From the NCBI GenBank assembly GCA_041583495.1, contig JBFHFS010000018.1, forward strand, positions 26,022-90,021: a stretch of 64,000 bases of DNA. The letters run 5' to 3'. The notes under the pieces were generated by a model, which did not search any database, was not told the origin of the DNA, and saw nothing but the letters and a program-made list of their open reading frames with translations. Both the position numbers and the translations under genes were made by a program. This document shows positions 34,623 to 45,122 of the stretch, in pieces. Origin of the DNA: JBFHFS01 sp041583495. GTDB taxonomy: Bacteria; Bacteroidota; Bacteroidia; Bacteroidales; Marinilabiliaceae. Position 1 is the first letter of the stretch. Every line of letters starts with the position of its first letter.

Positions 34623-36241
34623 ACGGGCCTGGCTTTTAGGGCCTCATAGAGCATCGAATCCCGATTATAAAGGTCTCTTCCAAAATGAAGTTGTCCGGTG
34701 CGATCGACCCAGGCAGTCCAGTAAAGCAGGTATACCTCGGGCTTCCGCCGAAGCATAACGGTTTGCGTCTGATTGGTTTTTATCGCTTTTTGGATACGGG
34801 ACTTACTCCAGTTTACAGAATCGTTCAATAGTATAACCGCCAGATCCACCGGGTCTTGCACCCGTATACAACCGGTACTAAAGGCCCTTTGGCTTCGTTC
34901 GAACAACTCTTTTTGCGGGGTATCATGCAGGTATACATTGTAGGAATTAGGAAAATAAAATTTAAGCGCCCCCAACGCATTCATCCGGCCCGCCTCCTGC
35001 CTGTATGTATAGGAATACACACTTTGGCTTCCCCAGTTAACTGAGTCAGGATTCAGCTTTTTGCCTTCCGCACTGTAAACATTGATCTTCTTTTTTTCCA
35101 GTGTGCGAAGGTCTTTTCTGATCTCCGGGATCAAATCATTATTTCGGATAGTTGCGGGCACCGTCCATATTGGATTAATCACCAGGTATTGCAGGGTGGA
35201 ACTGAACACGGGGGTTTTTCGGTAGGGACGCCCCACAATAACCTTATGAACACTAAGGAGCCTCTCGTGGTCGATCAACTCCAACTCGAAATTGGCAATA
35301 TTTACCAGCAGGTAATAGGGGCTAAATTCAACGGGTAACCATCGCCATCGTTCCAGATTGACTTCAAGGGTTTTTATCCGCTCTTCAACGGGGATATTAA
35401 GGGCATACGTGGTTTCCGGACCAATATTACCAAGAGCCTCCAGACCATTTCTTTGTTGAAAAAGCACCACGGCAGCCAGCAGGTCCCGATCATAAAAAGC
35501 ACTGGTATCGGCGGTACCCCTGCCCATTTCACCGGTAACAGCCAGTCTCTTTCTGACCAGAGGGATCCGTTGGTCGGTCATTCCCGGTTTCAGCATGCTG
35601 CCACTTTCAATTTTTCCCCACCCCCCTTTTTCGGCCATTGCCCGATATTCAGCCAGCTTTTCTCTAAGCAGGTTATAATTGCGATTTTGAGGATAAAGCC
35701 TGTCAAATAAATCAGGAATGGGGGTATGAACTATTTCCTCAAGGTATTTTGAGGGCTCTGAATTGGTCCTGGCCAGATGCCATTGCGCACCGATACTTTT
35801 GGGATCCACCTTCCCTGAGGTGATATGCGCGGTAAAGAGCAAAAAAGCATCGGTCAAAAAGAGATCCAGCCTCCCCTTTTGATCAATGGTTTTAGATGCC
35901 AGCAATTCCTTAATTTCACTTAAATGGTAGTCAGATGGCGTGAGGCCATGCTGATAACTCTCCTCGATTATTTCTGTAAACTGAGAGATACGCTTGGGAT
36001 CGCTCCATACTGCACGATAAGCCCTTTTCTTATAAACATCGATTACGGAAGACACACAAAAAATATCGTCCCCATTGTTAAGAGACCCGTTTCCCTCCAG
36101 GAGTTTTACCTTTTCACGGATATTCTCACTCAGGCTCGTTTGGGCCGGGAGAGGTGTGGCCCCAAAAAACAGGAGGACAGCCAGAAGAATCAAAAACCCG
36201 GGGCAATCCCGAAAAATAAGCCAATTAAATATCCCTTTCAT
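34580..36241 (-). CDS. L,D-transpeptidase, YcbB/LdtD-like with peptidoglycan-binding domain
   Basis: About 553 residues from the ATG at 36241, where a signal peptide starts (MKGIFNWLIFRDCPGFLILL). The open frame extends 24 residues further upstream, but the signal fits 36241. An N-terminal scaffold (about 40-250) is followed by a peptidoglycan-binding segment (AVVLFQQRNGLEALGNIGPETTYALN), a YcbB-type linker and a YkuD catalytic domain: VIVGRPYRKTPVF, NPIWTVPATI, YLHDTPQKELFERS and AFSTGCIRV (catalytic Cys). It probably makes 3-3 cross-links or attaches proteins to peptidoglycan. It converges on, and overlaps, another L,D-transpeptidase gene. Confidence 0.92.
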   Translation of the reverse strand: MKGIFNWLIFRDCPGFLILLAVLLFFGATPLPAQTSLSENIREKVKLLEGNGSLNNGDDIFCVSSVIDVYKKRAYRAVWSDPKRISQFTEIIEESYQHGLTPSDYHLSEIKELLASKTIDQKGRLDLFLTDAFLLFTAHITSGKVDPKSIGAQWHLARTNSEPSKYLEEIVHTPIPDLFDRLYPQNRNYNLLREKLAEYRAMAEKGGWGKIESGSMLKPGMTDQRIPLVRKRLAVTGEMGRGTADTSAFYDRDLLAAVVLFQQRNGLEALGNIGPETTYALNIPVEERIKTLEVNLERWRWLPVEFSPYYLLVNIANFELELIDHERLLSVHKVIVGRPYRKTPVFSSTLQYLVINPIWTVPATIRNNDLIPEIRKDLRTLEKKKINVYSAEGKKLNPDSVNWGSQSVYSYTYRQEAGRMNALGALKFYFPNSYNVYLHDTPQKELFERSQRAFSTGCIRVQDPVDLAVILLNDSVNWSKSRIQKAIKTNQTQTVMLRRKPEVYLLYWTAWVDRTGQLHFGRDLYNRDSMLYEALKARPVYEADGVKKRELVR

Positions 36242-36544
36242 TACGTTCAAAGTTTTGAAAAACAAGACCCTGTTGGGAAATCGAAAGCAAACAGATACAT
36301 TTAAACCGGCCATTGGCCCCCTTTGAGCTCAGGGAACCTCTCCTGCCCGAAAATACCAATTATTTACCAACACAAAACCCATCGGTCCTTTACCGAATCA
36401 ATTTAGGTCACCATCTTAATAAAAACAAGCGAAGTGATCTATTTTTCCAAGCTTTCCGTTTTCAATTGTCAGGTTTACAAATTCTTCGTACTTTTCAATA
36501 TTTTAGTGGTATTTTTGTGGCCCAAACGCTCAAATCAGATCAAT
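36242..36544. other. Divergent intergenic region, L,D-transpeptidase vs ruvA
   Basis: About 303 bases. The upstream extensions of both neighbouring open frames fall here and look non-coding. The only clear signal is the ruvA promoter at 36485-36517. Confidence 0.5.
36485..36517 (+). promoter_or_regulatory. Promoter for ruvA
   Basis: -7 box TATTTTTG (36510-36517) matches TAnnTTTG exactly. A TTCG at 36485-36488 stands at the -33 position with one mismatch to TTTG. The box lies 27 bases before the ATG at 36545 and inside the upstream extension of the open frame, which supports the shorter start. Confidence 0.65.
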
Positions 36545-37126
36545 ATGTACGAATATATATCCGGAAAAATTGCACAGGACACCCCTGCCTATGTTGTGCT
36601 GGATAACTCAGGCATAGGCTATTTCATCAACATTTCCCTTCATACCTACGAATCGGTGAAGGGAAAGGAGTCGGCAAAACTCTATATCTACGAGCATATC
36701 CGTGAGGATGTCCATTCGTTGTACGGGTTTGCGGAGACCCGCGAACGCGATTTATTCACACTGCTAATCTCCGTGTCTGGCATTGGAGCCAACACCGCCC
36801 GAATGATGCTGTCCTCCATGTCACCCGACGAACTCCAAATAGCCATCTCCATTGAGAATGTTAACCAACTGAAGAGCATCAAAGGGATCGGGCTGAAGAC
36901 TGCCCAACGGATTATCGTGGACCTGAAAGACAAGATAGGTAAGGGGATGACCGGTGAAAAATTACCGCTTCCCGAGGACAATACAAAAGCAGAAGAAGCG
37001 TTATCTGCATTAGTGATGTTAGGTTTTACCAAAGCCCCGTCTCAAAAGGTGATTGACAATATCTTGAGGGAAACACCCGGTATCAGGGTAGAACAAATCA
37101 TCAAGCAGGCCTTGAAAGCCCTTTAG
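36545..37126 (+). CDS. ruvA: Holliday junction branch migration protein RuvA
   Basis: 193 residues from ATG 36545, the normal RuvA length; the open frame begins at 36434, but the promoter box lies in that extension. The N-terminal OB domain (MYEYISGKIAQDTPAYVVLDNSGIG) is followed by two helix-hairpin-helix motifs, LLISVSGIGANTA and LKSIKGIGLKTAQRIIVDLKDK, and the C-terminal three-helix domain (ALSALVMLGFTKAPSQKVI) that contacts RuvB. RuvA binds four-way junctions and loads the RuvB motor during recombination and repair. ruvB is not adjacent. sprA follows 31 bases later on the same strand, so the two are probably co-transcribed. Confidence 0.97.
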   Translation: MYEYISGKIAQDTPAYVVLDNSGIGYFINISLHTYESVKGKESAKLYIYEHIREDVHSLYGFAETRERDLFTLLISVSGIGANTARMMLSSMSPDELQIAISIENVNQLKSIKGIGLKTAQRIIVDLKDKIGKGMTGEKLPLPEDNTKAEEALSALVMLGFTKAPSQKVIDNILRETPGIRVEQIIKQALKAL

Positions 37127-37157
37127 AATCATTCGTTAAGCCCAATTACGCTTCATC

Positions 37158-40100
37158 TTGAAAAAATATTCAAGCCATATAATATTCAGTCTGGTTGTGA
37201 CTTCCCTGTTGATGGTGTCCGGCATTTCTCCCAGTTCCGCCACCCATCTTCATACGGAAGCCTCCAACCCTTCATTCGTTACCGACACAATTGTCTCAGA
37301 GGCCGATCCCCTGCGATTGGGTATACCCGCCACGCGGGATCCAGATATGGAAGGCTCGGTTCAATCACTGCTGCCAGACCCCAACAACACCTCATACAGA
37401 GCCGAATACGATCCGCAAACCAAGTTAGTAACCCTTTACAAAATGGTAGGCAAGATTCCTGTACGCCTGCCCTATACCATGACCCTCAACGAATACCGTC
37501 AAAAAGAGCTGAGAGAGTCGATGATGAACTATTGGGACGAAAAAAGCCTGGATCGCGACGCACAGGCCAATGATCGCTCCAAAGGCATCCGAATTGGAGG
37601 AGAGGCAGTCGAAAGCATCTTCGGCAGCAACGTCATTAACATCAAGCCCCAGGGAATTGCAGAATTGCAGATAGGAGTTAACCATACCCGTATCGACAAC
37701 CCAACCCTGCAGGAGAATATGCGCAAGACCACGACCTTCGACTTTCAGGAAAAAATTCAAATGAACATTGCCGGAAATATCGGCGACAACCTCAAACTCG
37801 GAGTCAACTACAATACCGAAGCTACCTTTGATTTTGAGAACCAGATAAAACTGGAACACACCGGCAAAGAAGATGATATCATCAAAAAAGTGGAAGCCGG
37901 TAATGTAACCCTTCCTCTTCCCGGGACCCTCATCACCGGCAGTCAGAGCCTCTTTGGTATCAAAACCGAGATGCAATTTGGCCGGTTGAGCATCACCTCC
38001 ATCTTTTCGCAGCAGAAAGGGGAAACATCGGTGATGGACATCCAGGGGGGGGCGGAACAGCAGGATTTCGAAATTAGTGTAGACGAATACGATAAAAACA
38101 GGCACTTTTTTCTCACCCACTTCTTCAGGGAAAACTACGACCAGGCCCTGAAGAACATGCCGGTAATCAACTCGGCCGTGAATATCAACAAGATTGAAGT
38201 GTGGGTAACCAATGGAACCACCAACTTCGACGATTCCCGTAACATCATCGCCTTTGCCGACCTGGGCGAAAACAGCTCCAACCTGGCCACTCCCGGGCTC
38301 TGGACCGGCGTCCCCGGAGCCCTGCCCGATAATGGTGCCAACAACCTCTACGCCCAGCTAAACAGCACCTATTCGGCAGCCCGCGACATCAACCAGGTTA
38401 CTTCGACCTTTGCCTCGCTGGAATCCAGCAGCTTTAGAGGCGCACGGGAATATGAAAAGATTGAAAATGCCCGTCTTCTCAGCAGTTCGGAGTATACCCT
38501 TAACAGCAAGCTGGGCTACATCTCTCTCAATATGGCCCTCAACTCAGATGAAGTGCTGGCCGTTGCCTTCGAATACACCTATAATGGAGAGGTTTACAAG
38601 GTGGGCGAATTTAGCACCTCAGGCATTGAGGCCCCCCAAAGCCTCTATCTGAAAATGCTGAAAGGAACCCTGCTCTCACCCAGAGTAAAAACCTGGGACC
38701 TGATGATGAAAAACATCTATGCCATTGGGGCCTACCAGGTGAGCTCCGACGATTTCACACTGGATGTGGTTTATCTAAACGACTCCACAGGCTCCTACAT
38801 CAACTACTTTCCCGAAGGCCCCACACCGGCAGAGGGGGGCATTAACGGAGAGCTGCTCATTAGCGTGATGGGATTAGACAACCTGGATTCCAAACAAGAA
38901 CCTTACCCCGACGGCACCTTCGACTTTGTATCTGGATACACCATCATCCCCGACCAGGGACGCGTTATCTTCCCCGTTCTGGAGCCCTTTGGCTCCAACC
39001 TGCGCGACCAACTAAACGGGAATCAGGACCTGATAGACAAATATGTTTTCCAGGAACTCTACGACTCCACACTCACCATCGCCAGCCAAACAGCCGAATT
39101 AAACAAATTCAGGCTGAGCGGCTCCTATAAATCGTCAAGCAGCAGCGAGATATCCCTCAACGCCTTCAACCTACCCCAAGGGTCGGTAGTGGTCACCGCA
39201 GGAGGCATCAAGCTCACCGAAAACATCGATTACTCGGTCGACTATACCTCCGGCCGAATCACGATCCTTAACCAGGGTTTGCTCGAGTCGGGCACCCCTA
39301 TTCAGGTGTCGCTCGAAAGCCAGTCGATGTTTAACCTGCAAACGAAAACCCTCATGGGGAGCCACTTTAATTATCAGTTTAACAAAGACTTTAATGTGGG
39401 TGCCACCATCCTGCACCTAAGTGAACAGCCCCTTACCCAAAAGGTGTCCTATGGAGATGAACCCATCTCCAATACCATTTTTGGGATGAACACCTCCTAC
39501 TATACCGAATCGAACGGCTTAACCAACCTTCTGGACAAGCTGCCTCTGGTAGAGACTAAAACCCCCTCTTCCATTTCTTTCGAGGGGGAATTTGCCAAAC
39601 TCGTCCCCGGCCACCCCAGTGTGATTGATGAGGAAGGAACCTCCTACATCGACGATTTTGAAGGCAGTGAGATCCCCATCGACCTGAAAAACTGGACCGC
39701 CTGGAAGCTGGCCAGTACCCCGCAGGGGCAAACCGGCTTATTCCCCGAGGCGGCCAATATCAACGACCTCTCCTATGGGTTTAACCGGGCCAAGCTCGCC
39801 TGGTACGTGATTGACCCCCTGTTTTTGCGCAACACCAACCTCACCCCGGCTCACATCCGGCAAGATCCCGACCAGCAGTCGAGCCACTTTGTGCGTGAGA
39901 TTTATGAGAAGGAGATTTTCCCAAATCGCGAAAGCGCCTATGGGGAACCCACCAACATATCCGTGCTTAACCTGGCTTATTATCCCAATGAAAGAGGCCC
40001 CTATAACTTCGACACCAACCTCGACACCAGAGGCTTCCTCAACAATCCCGAAACAAGATGGGCCGGTATTATGAGGGAAATTCAAACCAATGACTTTGAA

Positions 40101-43100
40101 GCTGCCAACATTGAATACCTCGAATTTTGGGTGATGGATCCCTTCGTTTATAACGATGGATCCCAACAAGGCGGGGACCTCTATCTGAACCTGGGAAATA
40201 TCTCGGAAGATATCCTGCGCGACTCGCGCAAATTCTTCGAACAAGGGCTGCCCGGCCCGGCAGAATCCTCCGATGTCGACAGCACCCAATGGGGCTACAT
40301 ACCTACCCGCCAAAGTCTGGTAAATGCCTTCAGCAACGACCCGGAAACCCGTTTGATGCAGGACGTGGGGTTGAATGGCCTGAGCTCGGATCAGGAACGC
40401 TATTTTTACCGCAACAGCCCCTATCCTTTCATCACCCTGATCGATAATCTGTTTAGCTCCGGGGGCCTTACACAGGAAGGTTACAACAACATTATGCAAG
40501 ACCCTGCGGCCGACGATTACCACTATTTCAGAGGCAGCGACTATGACCAGGCGGGCACAGGCATCCTCGACCGGTACAAGAATTACAACAACCCCGAGGG
40601 CAACTCCGTTACCACCGAGTATTCCGACGAATCCTATAGCACCGCCGCCACCACCACCCCGGATGGGGAGGACATTAACAGCGACAACACCCTGAGCGAA
40701 GTGGAGAGTTACTATCAATACCGGATCAGCTTGCGCCCTGAGGACATGACCGTTGGCCAGAACTTCATCACCGACGAGGTGACCTCTTCGGTAACCCTGG
40801 AAAATGGTGAATCCAGTTCCGTAAAATGGTATCAGTTTAAAGTGCCGGTGAGTGAGCCCGATACAACCATCGGCGATTTGCAAGACCTAAGCTCGGTGCG
40901 ATTCATGCGCCTCTTCCTCCAGAACTTTTCCGACACCGTAATCCTGAGGTTCGCCTCCATGGATCTGGTCCGTTCGGAATGGCGTCAGTACTCCAATGAC
41001 CTCTTCGATTTAGGCGATGGGGTGGTTCCTTCCGCGCTAACCCAATTTGAGGTTTCTACGGTTAACATCGAAGAAAACAGCAGCCGGGAACCCGTCAACT
41101 ATGTTTTACCTCCCGGGGTAGATCGGGTTATCGACCCAAGCAATTCACAAATAAGGCAACTCAACGAACAATCCATCGTCCTCAAAACCCTTGACCTGGC
41201 CGGAGGAGATGCCCGGGCCATCTATAAAAGTCTGAATATGGACGTGCGACAGTACAACCGTATAAAAATGGATGTTCATGCCGAAGAGGTTCAGGGTTAC
41301 GACCTGGAAGATGATCAGATAAAAGCCTTTATTCGGTTGGGAACCGACTTTCAAAACAACTACTACGAATACCAGGTTCCTCTTACCCTGACGCCTGCGG
41401 GGACCTATAGCAACAACTCCACCAGCGACCGCTATATTGTGTGGCCGGAAGAAAACCAGTTCGATATCCCCATAGAGTTGCTTCAGCAGGTAAAATTGCG
41501 CCGAAACGATGCTCTGAATATTTCCGATTCGGGAGTGTCGGTCACCAGCGAATATGAATACATGGATCCCGACAGCCCTGAAAACAGGGTGATCATCAAG
41601 GGTAATCCCAGCTTAAGTAATGTGCGCTCGTTGATGATTGGTATCCGTAACCAATCCATTGACATGAAGTCGTCGGAGGTCTGGTTTAACGAGTTACGCC
41701 TCTCCGATTTTGACGAAGAAGGCGGCTGGGCAGCCAATGCCCGCATGACGGTTAAGCTGGCCGACCTGGGAAGCGTATCCATGGCCGGAAAAGTAAGTAC
41801 CATCGGCTTTGGAAGCATCGACCAGAGTGTCTCCGAACGCAGCCAGGAGGATTTTCAACAGTACGACCTGGCCACAAACCTGGAACTGGGCAAACTCCTG
41901 GGCCCCGAATCCCGACTGTCGGTGCCCATGTATGTGAGCATTAGCGAAGAGGTGTCCACACCCGAATACTACCCCTTAGATCCGGACATCCCCCTGGATG
42001 TAGTGTTGAAAAATGCCGGAAGTCAATCGGCCCGAGACAGCATCAAGCGCCTTTCGCAAGACTACACCCGGCGGAAGAGCATGAACCTGACCAACGTACG
42101 GCTCAAACCCAAAGGCAATGAGAACCATCTGTACGACCTCTCGAACCTGAGTGCCACCTATTCGTACAACGAAACTTCACACCGGGATGTTAACACCAGC
42201 TACCTGACTGAGAAAAATTATCGCGGCATCCTGGCCTACAACTACACCAACCGCCCCAAAATTGTGGAACCCTTCAAAGGGTTGAAAGGCAGTGCGTTTA
42301 AACTCATCAGGGATTTCAACTTTTACCTCATGCCTACCCAGCTCAACTACCGCTGGGAGTTGACGCGTAATTACAGCGAGGAACAACTACGAAACGTAAG
42401 TAATCCGGGCTATAACATTCCGGTTTCCATCTCTAAAGAATTTAACTGGAACCGCTATTTTGAGATGACCTACAATCTTACCAAATCGCTGAAGCTCGAT
42501 TTCAGGACGACCACCAATGCCCGCATCGACGAACCCGAGGGCCCGGTAAACAAAGACCTCTACCGCGACGAGTACGACATCTGGAAAGACTCGGTGATGA
42601 CCAACCTGCTCTCCATGGGCCGGATCACCAATTACCAGCACAATTTGAATGCAAGTTATTCCCTGCCAATCAATAAGTTTCCCCTGATGGACTGGACCTC
42701 GGCCACCCTGAATTACGGGGCTCTCTTCAACTGGGAGCAAGGACCCATCTCCAGCGAGGAGTATAACTGGGGCAACTCCATCCGCAACTCAAACACCATT
42801 CAGGCCAACACTCAGCTTAATTTCACGAGCCTCTTCAACAAAGTTCCTTACATCAAAAAACTGTCGCGGTCACAAACCCAGAAGACCGCAGGTGGCGAAA
42901 CCCTGAGGTTTACCCAACATAACCTGACCATCACCAAGGAGACGCCCCTGGAGATCGTGCATAAACTAAATACCGGAGAGGTGGAAGTGCGTATCTTCGA
43001 TAACAACGGACGCCCCCTGCAGGGAACTGTCAACATTGTGGATAAAAATAAGGTAACCTTCACCACTACCCGCGATGTGAGCAACGCCAGGGCCTTAATT

Positions 43101-44600
43101 ACGGGCAAGAAGACACAAAGCATCTCACCCGTAAAAATAGTGGCCGACAACCTATTAAAAATAGCCACAGGACTTAAGACTGTCTCCTTATCCTACTCCG
43201 AGAACAACGGAACCATTCTGCCCGGTTACCTTCCCGAGAGTCGCTTTTTAGGCAGCAGAAATATGGATGGCACCCTGGCTCCCGGCGTTCCCTTTCTTTT
43301 GGGATGGCAGTCGCGCAACTTTGGTCGCGAGGCTGTTGACAACAATTGGATAACCACCGACAACACCCTCAATAGCCCTTTCATCATGACCCATACCGAG
43401 GATTTCAACCTCCGGGCCACACTGGAGCCTCTGACCGGGTTGAGAATTGACTTAAATGCCAGCCGGAGGGTCACCCGAAACCTTAGTGAATATTACCTCT
43501 TCGAAAATGATGTGTTCAGGGGGGTGTTTAATACCACCGAGACGGGCACCTACTCAATGACCTTTAACACCCTGGCCACCGCCTTTGATAAGGTGGACAA
43601 ATCCGGCACCTACGAATCCAAGACCTATGACCGGTTCCTGGAAAACAGGTTAATCATTGCCCAACGTTTGGCACAAAATCGCCAGAATACTTTTTATCCC
43701 ACCGATGGTGAATACGAAGGCACAGCCATTGCAGGATTAAAATACCAACCCTATGGGTATCACGATCTGGGATACACCGTATCCAGCGGAACCGACGGGT
43801 ACGGGCTCACCTCGCAGGAGGTGATGATCCCTGCCTTTTTAGCGGCCTACTCCGGCAGGAGCGCCGACAATATCTTCACCCAGTTATTGCCGACCCTCTC
43901 ACAGGTTAAACCTAACTGGCGGGTTAACTACGACGGCCTCTCGAAGATCAGCCTCTTTAAACCGGTAATCAAGTCCTTCGACATCAGCCATGCCTACACA
44001 TCCACCTATAACATAGGCAGCTACCAAACCAACCTGGAATGGGAAGATAATGGAGACGGGTTTAACTTCGTTCGCGATGCACAAAACAATTTCCTGCCCC
44101 TCTATCTCATTTACGGGGTCTCCATCTCGGAACAATTTTCACCTTTCATCCAATTCAACATCTCCTGGGTAAACGACCTGAGCACCAAGTTCGAATACAA
44201 AAAAGGACGAATTCTTAATCTCAGCCTGAGCAACAACCAGCTTATCGAAAACTATACCGAGGAGTGGGTGATTGGAATGGGTTACCGATTCGATAAGATG
44301 AACATGATACTGGGGAAGTCCACAAACCAAAAGTCCATCAGTTCAGACCTTAACCTGCGGGCCGACATTTCGGTGCGCGAGAACTTCTCAATAATCCGCA
44401 AAATACAAGAGGCCGTGAACCAAATGACCGCCGGACAAAAGATCACCACCTTGAAATTTACCGCCGATTATGTCCTCAGCAACCGCTTTAACCTTCAATT
44501 ATTTTACGACAAACAAATTAACAATCCCTACATCTCCCTTTCCTATCCAACCTACAATACCAGTTTTGGGGTGAGTTTCCGATTCTCACTTGCACAATAG
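37158..44600 (+). CDS. sprA: Cell surface protein SprA (type IX secretion outer-membrane translocon)
   Basis: A 2480-residue protein, the expected giant size of SprA. The N-terminal signal is KKYSSHIIFSLVVTSLLMVSG. The typical SprA N-terminal region (LYKMVGKIPVRLPYTMTLNEY, IGVNHTRIDNPTLQENMRK) is present, a second similar block with IKIPVE-like strands follows in mid-protein, and the chain ends in strands finishing FGVSFRFSLAQ, an aromatic barrel end. SprA forms the large outer-membrane pore for C-terminal-domain-bearing cargo and is needed for gliding in motile species. The reading frame is unbroken. The only start after the in-frame stop at 37137 is TTG (37158); the next ATG would cut the signal peptide. 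The 31-base gap after ruvA suggests one transcript. Confidence 0.96.
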   Translation: MKKYSSHIIFSLVVTSLLMVSGISPSSATHLHTEASNPSFVTDTIVSEADPLRLGIPATRDPDMEGSVQSLLPDPNNTSYRAEYDPQTKLVTLYKMVGKIPVRLPYTMTLNEYRQKELRESMMNYWDEKSLDRDAQANDRSKGIRIGGEAVESIFGSNVINIKPQGIAELQIGVNHTRIDNPTLQENMRKTTTFDFQEKIQMNIAGNIGDNLKLGVNYNTEATFDFENQIKLEHTGKEDDIIKKVEAGNVTLPLPGTLITGSQSLFGIKTEMQFGRLSITSIFSQQKGETSVMDIQGGAEQQDFEISVDEYDKNRHFFLTHFFRENYDQALKNMPVINSAVNINKIEVWVTNGTTNFDDSRNIIAFADLGENSSNLATPGLWTGVPGALPDNGANNLYAQLNSTYSAARDINQVTSTFASLESSSFRGAREYEKIENARLLSSSEYTLNSKLGYISLNMALNSDEVLAVAFEYTYNGEVYKVGEFSTSGIEAPQSLYLKMLKGTLLSPRVKTWDLMMKNIYAIGAYQVSSDDFTLDVVYLNDSTGSYINYFPEGPTPAEGGINGELLISVMGLDNLDSKQEPYPDGTFDFVSGYTIIPDQGRVIFPVLEPFGSNLRDQLNGNQDLIDKYVFQELYDSTLTIASQTAELNKFRLSGSYKSSSSSEISLNAFNLPQGSVVVTAGGIKLTENIDYSVDYTSGRITILNQGLLESGTPIQVSLESQSMFNLQTKTLMGSHFNYQFNKDFNVGATILHLSEQPLTQKVSYGDEPISNTIFGMNTSYYTESNGLTNLLDKLPLVETKTPSSISFEGEFAKLVPGHPSVIDEEGTSYIDDFEGSEIPIDLKNWTAWKLASTPQGQTGLFPEAANINDLSYGFNRAKLAWYVIDPLFLRNTNLTPAHIRQDPDQQSSHFVREIYEKEIFPNRESAYGEPTNISVLNLAYYPNERGPYNFDTNLDTRGFLNNPETRWAGIMREIQTNDFEAANIEYLEFWVMDPFVYNDGSQQGGDLYLNLGNISEDILRDSRKFFEQGLPGPAESSDVDSTQWGYIPTRQSLVNAFSNDPETRLMQDVGLNGLSSDQERYFYRNSPYPFITLIDNLFSSGGLTQEGYNNIMQDPAADDYHYFRGSDYDQAGTGILDRYKNYNNPEGNSVTTEYSDESYSTAATTTPDGEDINSDNTLSEVESYYQYRISLRPEDMTVGQNFITDEVTSSVTLENGESSSVKWYQFKVPVSEPDTTIGDLQDLSSVRFMRLFLQNFSDTVILRFASMDLVRSEWRQYSNDLFDLGDGVVPSALTQFEVSTVNIEENSSREPVNYVLPPGVDRVIDPSNSQIRQLNEQSIVLKTLDLAGGDARAIYKSLNMDVRQYNRIKMDVHAEEVQGYDLEDDQIKAFIRLGTDFQNNYYEYQVPLTLTPAGTYSNNSTSDRYIVWPEENQFDIPIELLQQVKLRRNDALNISDSGVSVTSEYEYMDPDSPENRVIIKGNPSLSNVRSLMIGIRNQSIDMKSSEVWFNELRLSDFDEEGGWAANARMTVKLADLGSVSMAGKVSTIGFGSIDQSVSERSQEDFQQYDLATNLELGKLLGPESRLSVPMYVSISEEVSTPEYYPLDPDIPLDVVLKNAGSQSARDSIKRLSQDYTRRKSMNLTNVRLKPKGNENHLYDLSNLSATYSYNETSHRDVNTSYLTEKNYRGILAYNYTNRPKIVEPFKGLKGSAFKLIRDFNFYLMPTQLNYRWELTRNYSEEQLRNVSNPGYNIPVSISKEFNWNRYFEMTYNLTKSLKLDFRTTTNARIDEPEGPVNKDLYRDEYDIWKDSVMTNLLSMGRITNYQHNLNASYSLPINKFPLMDWTSATLNYGALFNWEQGPISSEEYNWGNSIRNSNTIQANTQLNFTSLFNKVPYIKKLSRSQTQKTAGGETLRFTQHNLTITKETPLEIVHKLNTGEVEVRIFDNNGRPLQGTVNIVDKNKVTFTTTRDVSNARALITGKKTQSISPVKIVADNLLKIATGLKTVSLSYSENNGTILPGYLPESRFLGSRNMDGTLAPGVPFLLGWQSRNFGREAVDNNWITTDNTLNSPFIMTHTEDFNLRATLEPLTGLRIDLNASRRVTRNLSEYYLFENDVFRGVFNTTETGTYSMTFNTLATAFDKVDKSGTYESKTYDRFLENRLIIAQRLAQNRQNTFYPTDGEYEGTAIAGLKYQPYGYHDLGYTVSSGTDGYGLTSQEVMIPAFLAAYSGRSADNIFTQLLPTLSQVKPNWRVNYDGLSKISLFKPVIKSFDISHAYTSTYNIGSYQTNLEWEDNGDGFNFVRDAQNNFLPLYLIYGVSISEQFSPFIQFNISWVNDLSTKFEYKKGRILNLSLSNNQLIENYTEEWVIGMGYRFDKMNMILGKSTNQKSISSDLNLRADISVRENFSIIRKIQEAVNQMTAGQKITTLKFTADYVLSNRFNLQLFYDKQINNPYISLSYPTYNTSFGVSFRFSLAQ

Positions 44601-44711
44601 AAACACCCGAAAGAAGAGATGGATAAAACAGTTAAAAGGTCTGCCAACAGATCTCCCCGGGGAGGAACACGAATTGACTGAGAGCAGGTAGATAATCTCT
44701 AAAAAATTCCC

Positions 44712-44719
44712 TACTTTTG
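44712..44719 (+). promoter_or_regulatory. -7 promoter box for gcvH
   Basis: TACTTTTG matches TAnnTTTG exactly, 26 bases before the gcvH ATG. The nearest upstream TTG (44674-44676) is 35 bases away, too far for a standard -33 box. Confidence 0.6.
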
Positions 44720-44744
44720 ACGTAAATCCAAAACATAATAAATC

Positions 44745-45122
44745 ATGAATATCCCAGAAAACCTAAAATTTACAAAAGATCACGAATGGCTTCGTATGGA
44801 AGGCGAAACCGCTGTTGTGGGCATAACCGACTTTGCACAAGGCGAACTTGGAGACATTGTTTTTGTTGAAATTGAAACCGAAGGAGAAGACCTGGATAAA
44901 GACGAAATATTCGGCACCATCGAAGCAGTAAAAACGGTTTCGGACCTCTACATGCCTGTTGGCGGAAAAGTACTTGAAGTAAATCCTCAGCTCGAGAGTG
45001 ATCCTGAGTTGGTGAACAAAGATCCCTATGGCGAAGGATGGATGGTGAAGATAAAAATCGCTGATGCCGGTCAAATCGATGAGTTGCTTTCGGCTGCTGC
45101 CTATGAAGAGTTGATCAGCTAA
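44745..45122 (+). CDS. gcvH: Glycine cleavage system H protein
   Basis: A 125-residue protein, the normal length. The lipoyl-attachment site is Lys63 in GTIEAVKTVSDLYMP; KDHEWLR near the N-terminus and VNKDPYGEGWMVKI near the C-terminus are classic. The lipoylated H protein carries the aminomethyl group between the P and T proteins in glycine cleavage. No gcvP or gcvT gene is present nearby, so it is encoded separately here, as in many Bacteroidota. It has its own -7 box and is followed by a bidirectional terminator. Confidence 0.97.
   Translation: MNIPENLKFTKDHEWLRMEGETAVVGITDFAQGELGDIVFVEIETEGEDLDKDEIFGTIEAVKTVSDLYMPVGGKVLEVNPQLESDPELVNKDPYGEGWMVKIKIADAGQIDELLSAAAYEELIS

Noticed and set aside
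39738..40883. 381-residue open frame antisense to sprA
   Set aside because: It is a frame shadow: it lies wholly inside the well-supported sprA gene, is low in typical domain patterns and rich in Gly/Val/His as expected from the reverse reading of sprA codons.
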